From: Clostridium swellfunianum
GTDB lineage: Bacteria; Bacillota; Clostridia; Clostridiales; Clostridiaceae
Length of the DNA: 64,000 nt
Assembly (NCBI RefSeq): GCF_023656515.1
Contig: NZ_JAMOFV010000006.1
Span: forward strand, 1,525,354 to 1,589,353
Reading direction: 5' to 3'
Below, in pieces: positions 61,502 to 64,000 of this stretch. Each line of letters opens with the position of its first letter. The stretch's first letter is position 1. The notes below the pieces were generated by a model. It ran no database searches, had not been told where the DNA came from, and saw only the letters and a program-made list of their open reading frames with translations. The position numbers and the translations under genes are program-made.

Positions 61502-62563
61502 TTATTCCTCGGATTCAATCCTACCAAAATACAAGCCATCATAATATTTGCCTTCTATAAAGTAGTGATCTTTAAAGCGCCCCTCCAACACGAAGCCATT
61601 CTTTTCAAGCACACGGGCTGATCCAAGGTTTGTATCCACTACATTACCGTAGAGCTTATGAAGCTTAAGGGTTTCAAAGGCAAAGCTGCTCATCAATGCA
61701 ACAGTCTCAGTTCCATAGCCCTTTCCCCAGCAGTCTTTATCAAAAACATAGCCAACTTCAGCTTTGCTTGCCTCTTTATCAAATTTAAAAAGCATGGCTG
61801 TACCTATAACTTCCTCAGTTCCCTTAAGAACTACAGAAGCATATATACTAGTTCCTTCATTCTCATTTTTTATCATTTTTTCTATATGTTCACGAGTTTC
61901 CTCTAAAGCAGCCATGAGCCTCCAGCCTATAAAGCGCTTAACATCCTTGTCTGAAGCGTATTTATGTACCTTTTCAGCATCCTTTATCTCCAGTGCTTTA
62001 AAGTAGATATTCTCACCTGTCATCTTGTGAAATATACTTGCATTTGTATCCTTTTCAATAGAATATACATAGTGAGGCATATCCATATTATAGTAGTGCT
62101 TAGTAAATTGCCCTTCAATCTTCATTCCTACCCGTTCTGCCACGTGCTGAGATGGGTAATTGTTATCTCTTATAATGCTTACAACCTTATCTTTGTTAAG
62201 AGTGTTAAAAGCATATTCTTTGCAAGCCTTGGCAGCCTCTAAAGCATAGCCTTTATGCCAGTGCTTCCTCTTAAGAAGGTATCCTATTTCTAGTTCTTCC
62301 TTATCTTCTACCTTTTGAACAGTTAACCCCACCTGACCTATAAATTCCTCGGTATCCTTATCAATCACTGCCCAAAGGCCAAATCCATGTTTTTCATAAT
62401 TATTGAGCTGCCAATCAAGCCAATTCTGAACCTCCTCATCGCTAAATGCATGCTCGTAGGCATACATAGTTTCGGAGTCCTGTAGTATTTCGCAAAGGTC
62501 TGCATAATCGTTTTGGGTCATTTCCCTCAGATAGGTTCTTTGGGTTTCTATAATTTTTTTCAT
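61502..62563 (-). CDS. Tandem GNAT acetyltransferase
   Basis: 353 aa made of two RimJ/RimL-type GNAT domains. The first covers about 1-172 (ETQRTYLREMTQNDYADL; acetyl-CoA loop around RKHWHKGYALEAAKA). The second covers about 178-350 (GENIYFKALEIKDAEKVHKY; loop DKDCWGKGYGTETVALMSSF). Both keep the Q/RxxGxG/A-like loop, so both may be active. Substrates could be protein N-termini or small molecules. The start ATG follows a GGGGAG. Confidence 0.9.
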   Translation of the reverse strand: MKKIIETQRTYLREMTQNDYADLCEILQDSETMYAYEHAFSDEEVQNWLDWQLNNYEKHGFGLWAVIDKDTEEFIGQVGLTVQKVEDKEELEIGYLLKRKHWHKGYALEAAKACKEYAFNTLNKDKVVSIIRDNNYPSQHVAERVGMKIEGQFTKHYYNMDMPHYVYSIEKDTNASIFHKMTGENIYFKALEIKDAEKVHKYASDKDVKRFIGWRLMAALEETREHIEKMIKNENEGTSIYASVVLKGTEEVIGTAMLFKFDKEASKAEVGYVFDKDCWGKGYGTETVALMSSFAFETLKLHKLYGNVVDTNLGSARVLEKNGFVLEGRFKDHYFIEGKYYDGLYFGRIESEE

Positions 62564-62573
62564 AATTTTTTCT

Positions 62574-62650
62574 CCCCATATTTGCCTTTTGATTTTAATT
62601 TCCTACTGGTATATTCTGTTCTATAGCAAAAAATCCTTCTTAATTTAGAA
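62574..62650 (-). repeat. Dispersed repeat, copy 2 (RRIF/TEYT type)
   Basis: Matches 42364-42435 in order and spacing of ATTTGCCTTTT, TGGTATATTCTGT and AAAAATCCTTCT. It lies directly upstream of the double GNAT gene. Confidence 0.6.
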
Positions 62651-62714
62651 TTATGTAAAATAAAAATACTCCAAAGCTTTATATCCTTCATTAATTTCCT
62701 TAGAAAACAAACAA

Positions 62715-62734
62715 AGCCCTTGAAATCAAGAGCT
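62715..62734 (-). terminator. Weak intrinsic terminator after heme oxygenase gene
   Basis: AGCCCTTGA and TCAAGAGCT form a short stem; on the minus strand a T-rich tail follows. Confidence 0.5.
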
Positions 62735-62799
62735 TGCGTTTGACTACCTATTAAATTTGTCTGTAATAATTCTTTATTTAAGCAATATTTCAATATGTT

Positions 62800-63435
62800 T
62801 TACTTAGCAGAATATAGCTTTGCATCCAACTCATTTGAAATAGCTATATTATAAATGTAAACATTGCTTATTTCTATAGCAAATAAGTTTTGCATGTGTT
62901 CAGATAAATTTAACTTCTCGAAATTCTTGTGATATTCCATTACATAATCTCTGACACTTCCAATATTGGGTTGCAAATAATAGTTTAGTGCATCTTCAGG
63001 AATACCATAGCTTTTAGTTAGTATTTCCGGGAACATTCTTCCACCAAATAAATCCGCGATAAATCTAACATAAGCATAGGTTACAATTAGCTCTGGATGT
63101 TCTTTATTTACTTCATGTATTCTTGCCACACATGCTTCTGTAGAAGGCAATAACTTCATTTCTGATAATTTATCACCAGCCAGAACTTCTAAATCCTTTT
63201 TTATCAATTCAGATCTATACAATTCTTTCGTAGCAAAATATTTAATGCTTTCATGGTCTAAATGCTCATCCAGAGAATCCTCTATAGCCTTATACATAAC
63301 CTGTAAATTAAAGATATATTCAATGTAACTTTCCTTACTTGCTTTACCTTCAAGCAATCTCTTAATAAAACCACTTTTTTCAGATGCTAAATGCAATGCT
63401 TTGGTATTGTTTCTTATATCTATCATAAAATCCAT
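62800..63435 (-). CDS. Heme oxygenase (biliverdin-producing type)
   Basis: 211 aa, all helical. The proximal heme ligand is probably His15 in NNTKALHLASEKSGF, and the distal-helix glycine pair is in YVRFIADLFGGRMF, both diagnostic for the HO-1/HmuO/HemO family. It opens heme to release iron, consuming oxygen. In anaerobes such enzymes are linked to iron supply or oxygen defence. GAGGTG precedes the ATG. A strong promoter lies upstream with Fur-like sequences. Confidence 0.9.
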   Translation of the reverse strand: MDFMIDIRNNTKALHLASEKSGFIKRLLEGKASKESYIEYIFNLQVMYKAIEDSLDEHLDHESIKYFATKELYRSELIKKDLEVLAGDKLSEMKLLPSTEACVARIHEVNKEHPELIVTYAYVRFIADLFGGRMFPEILTKSYGIPEDALNYYLQPNIGSVRDYVMEYHKNFEKLNLSEHMQNLFAIEISNVYIYNIAISNELDAKLYSAK

Positions 63436-63474
63436 AAATACTCACCTCATTTTATAATTATTATTAACATTCTA

Positions 63475-63497
63475 ATTGATAGTAATTATCTATTAAT
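63475..63497. promoter_or_regulatory. Fur-box-like dyad
   Basis: GATAGTAATTATC at its centre is a near-palindrome close to half units of the Fur consensus (GATAAT repeats). It lies just downstream of the heme oxygenase transcription start. A further GATAAT-like unit overlaps the -35. Confidence 0.5.
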
Positions 63498-63508
63498 AAT
63501 ATAACTTA

Positions 63509-63537
63509 GTTATACCACTCGCTATTATCATTGTCAA
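63509..63537 (-). promoter_or_regulatory. SigA promoter of the heme oxygenase gene
   Basis: On the minus strand a perfect TTGACA (63532-63537), a 17-bp spacer and TATAAC (63509-63514). Confidence 0.75.
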
Positions 63538-63638
63538 TTGTATTTTGAACTTTATTTGTATATATGGGTATTTTTTACTAATTATCTATAGCATCCTTTT
63601 AATTTCTCTATTCTTTTCACTACCTAGTGATAAATTAT

Positions 63639-63669
63639 AAAAAACAGCTATAGCATTCTGCTATAGCTG
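63639..63669 (-). terminator. Intrinsic terminator overlapping gene end
   Basis: An 11-bp stem (63645-63655 with 63659-63669) and six T on the minus strand. The stem includes the last codons of the DUF2268 gene. Confidence 0.8.
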
Positions 63670-64000
63670 CTGCCAGATAAAATTTTATCTGAATCTATGT
63701 TTATAAGCTTATCAAATCCGATGACAGGATTATTCTTTAAAAAGGACTTAATTATTTCATATCCAAAATAATAGCCTGCACACCACGGTATTTCTAAAGA
63801 CTTATCACCAAACATATACCTTTCCTGTACTGATCTATCGGTACTATCTAATACCAAGCTGTACTTTCTCCAAAGCCTTTCATCCTCTGAATTGGTTAAA
63901 GGACTCAACCATTTTGGTTCTAAAAAGCTATATAGGCTGCAGGCAAATGCATCCGCCTGGCCTTCGTTAATTAGATATTCCAGCAAGTCGCCTTTCGCAG
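63648..64000 (-). CDS. DUF2268 putative Zn-dependent protease (C-terminal part)
   Basis: The frame is open to the right edge, so the N-terminal half with the expected HExxH lies outside. The visible 117 codons include LLEYLINEGQADAFACSLY, equivalent to the VEGLAESFAASMF segment of the protein at 43327, and IPWCAGYYFGYEIIKSFLK, equivalent to its FCGGYAVGYHAVQAYLK. It is a paralogue of that protein, with clear divergence. Substrate unknown. Confidence 0.8.
   Translation of the reverse strand, partial: AKGDLLEYLINEGQADAFACSLYSFLEPKWLSPLTNSEDERLWRKYSLVLDSTDRSVQERYMFGDKSLEIPWCAGYYFGYEIIKSFLKNNPVIGFDKLINIDSDKILSGSSYSRML

Noticed and set aside
61337-61621. Open frame of 94 codons rightward after the LevR-type gene
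   Set aside because: No ribosome binding site, runs through the GCAGCACC hairpin and then through the end of the convergent double GNAT gene in antisense; no recognisable domain.
62560-62793. Open frame of 77 codons upstream of the double GNAT gene
   Set aside because: Overlaps the GNAT start, lacks a convincing start, and its only conserved part is the dispersed repeat; treated as repeat, not gene.
1-64000. CRISPR arrays, prophage modules, rRNA/tRNA genes, intact transposases
   Set aside because: Looked for direct-repeat arrays, integrase/transposase motifs and rRNA/tRNA signatures by reading; none seen.

Overview
The window is strongly AT-rich and carries the hallmarks of a spore-forming, anaerobic, motile Clostridium-type Firmicute. 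These are GGAGG-type ribosome binding sites with some TTG/GTG starts, SigA promoters, intrinsic terminators after most transcription units, two GEMM-I (cyclic di-GMP-I) riboswitches, a T-box leader, a LysM spore-coat-like protein, a sortase with a surface substrate, lipoproteins, and a mannose-family PTS under a sigma-54/LevR-type activator. I see no rRNA, tRNA, CRISPR array, prophage or intact transposase. No species can be named from the sequence alone.

Layout. 0-1.4 kb: start of a class I aldolase divergent from a SorC-type regulator. 1.5-6.2 kb: a c-di-GMP-I riboswitch drives a divergent ketosynthase-III homologue plus a six-TM chemoreceptor, and the same intergenic region fires a GH3-type acyl-adenylating enzyme the other way. 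6.4-10.7 kb: DUF3189 protein, FMN-binding-like lipoprotein, and a two-component system. 10.9-12.4 kb: a second c-di-GMP-I riboswitch in front of a secreted DUF5667 coiled-coil protein. 12.4-16.8 kb: cutC, small lipoprotein, sortase and an LPVTG protein. 16.9-24.8 kb: a six-gene carrier-protein operon (AMP ligase, ACP, Sfp-type PPTase, ABC ATPase, giant FtsX-type permease, free-standing condensation domain). 25.1-31.9 kb: spore-coat-like LysM gene, then a beta-glucoside utilisation operon with paired operators. 32.0-34.7 kb: three redox flavoproteins. 35.0-38.8 kb: an AT-rich patch of small membrane proteins, a methyltransferase and unknown genes, one frameshifted at an A10 run. 38.9-41.6 kb: T-box, doubly shortened alanyl-tRNA synthetase and nitroreductase. 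41.6-49.9 kb: housekeeping-like and regulatory genes (ITPase, zincins, LysR plus exported flavodoxin-fold lipoprotein, MerR, WYL, DHH). 49.9-51.3 kb: a solitary TrpX-like binding protein behind a leader-peptide attenuator. 51.5-53.5 kb: TetR plus membrane hydrolase. 53.6-54.9 kb: a class I terpenoid-synthase-like protein and a dead chemoreceptor tail. 55.1-61.3 kb: sgcQ plus a mannose-family PTS with its activator. 61.5-64.0 kb: double GNAT, heme oxygenase and a second DUF2268 protease.

How the parts may work together. Cyclic di-GMP appears to be a lifestyle signal here: two riboswitches, each with a SigA promoter and an intrinsic terminator, control a surface-type coiled-coil protein and a ketosynthase/chemoreceptor pair. 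The 16.9-24.8 kb operon has the logic of a small pathway in which an acid is adenylated, loaded on a dedicated carrier, transferred by a condensation domain and probably exported; its product is unknown. The sugar loci (beta-glucoside ABC, mannose-family PTS) have local regulators and recognisable operator or sigma-54 sites.

Most noteworthy candidates: (1) an 18-codon Phe-rich leader peptide overlapping mutually exclusive hairpins and tandem terminators upstream of the TrpX-like gene; (2) the c-di-GMP-controlled ketosynthase-like/chemoreceptor unit, whose ketosynthase lacks the canonical His and Asn; (3) the minimal carrier-protein operon; (4) the T-box-controlled AlaRS lacking both the C-Ala domain and the segment before the editing zinc site; (5) several families of dispersed hairpin repeats at gene ends. 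All functional assignments come from motif reading by eye; no database search was run.
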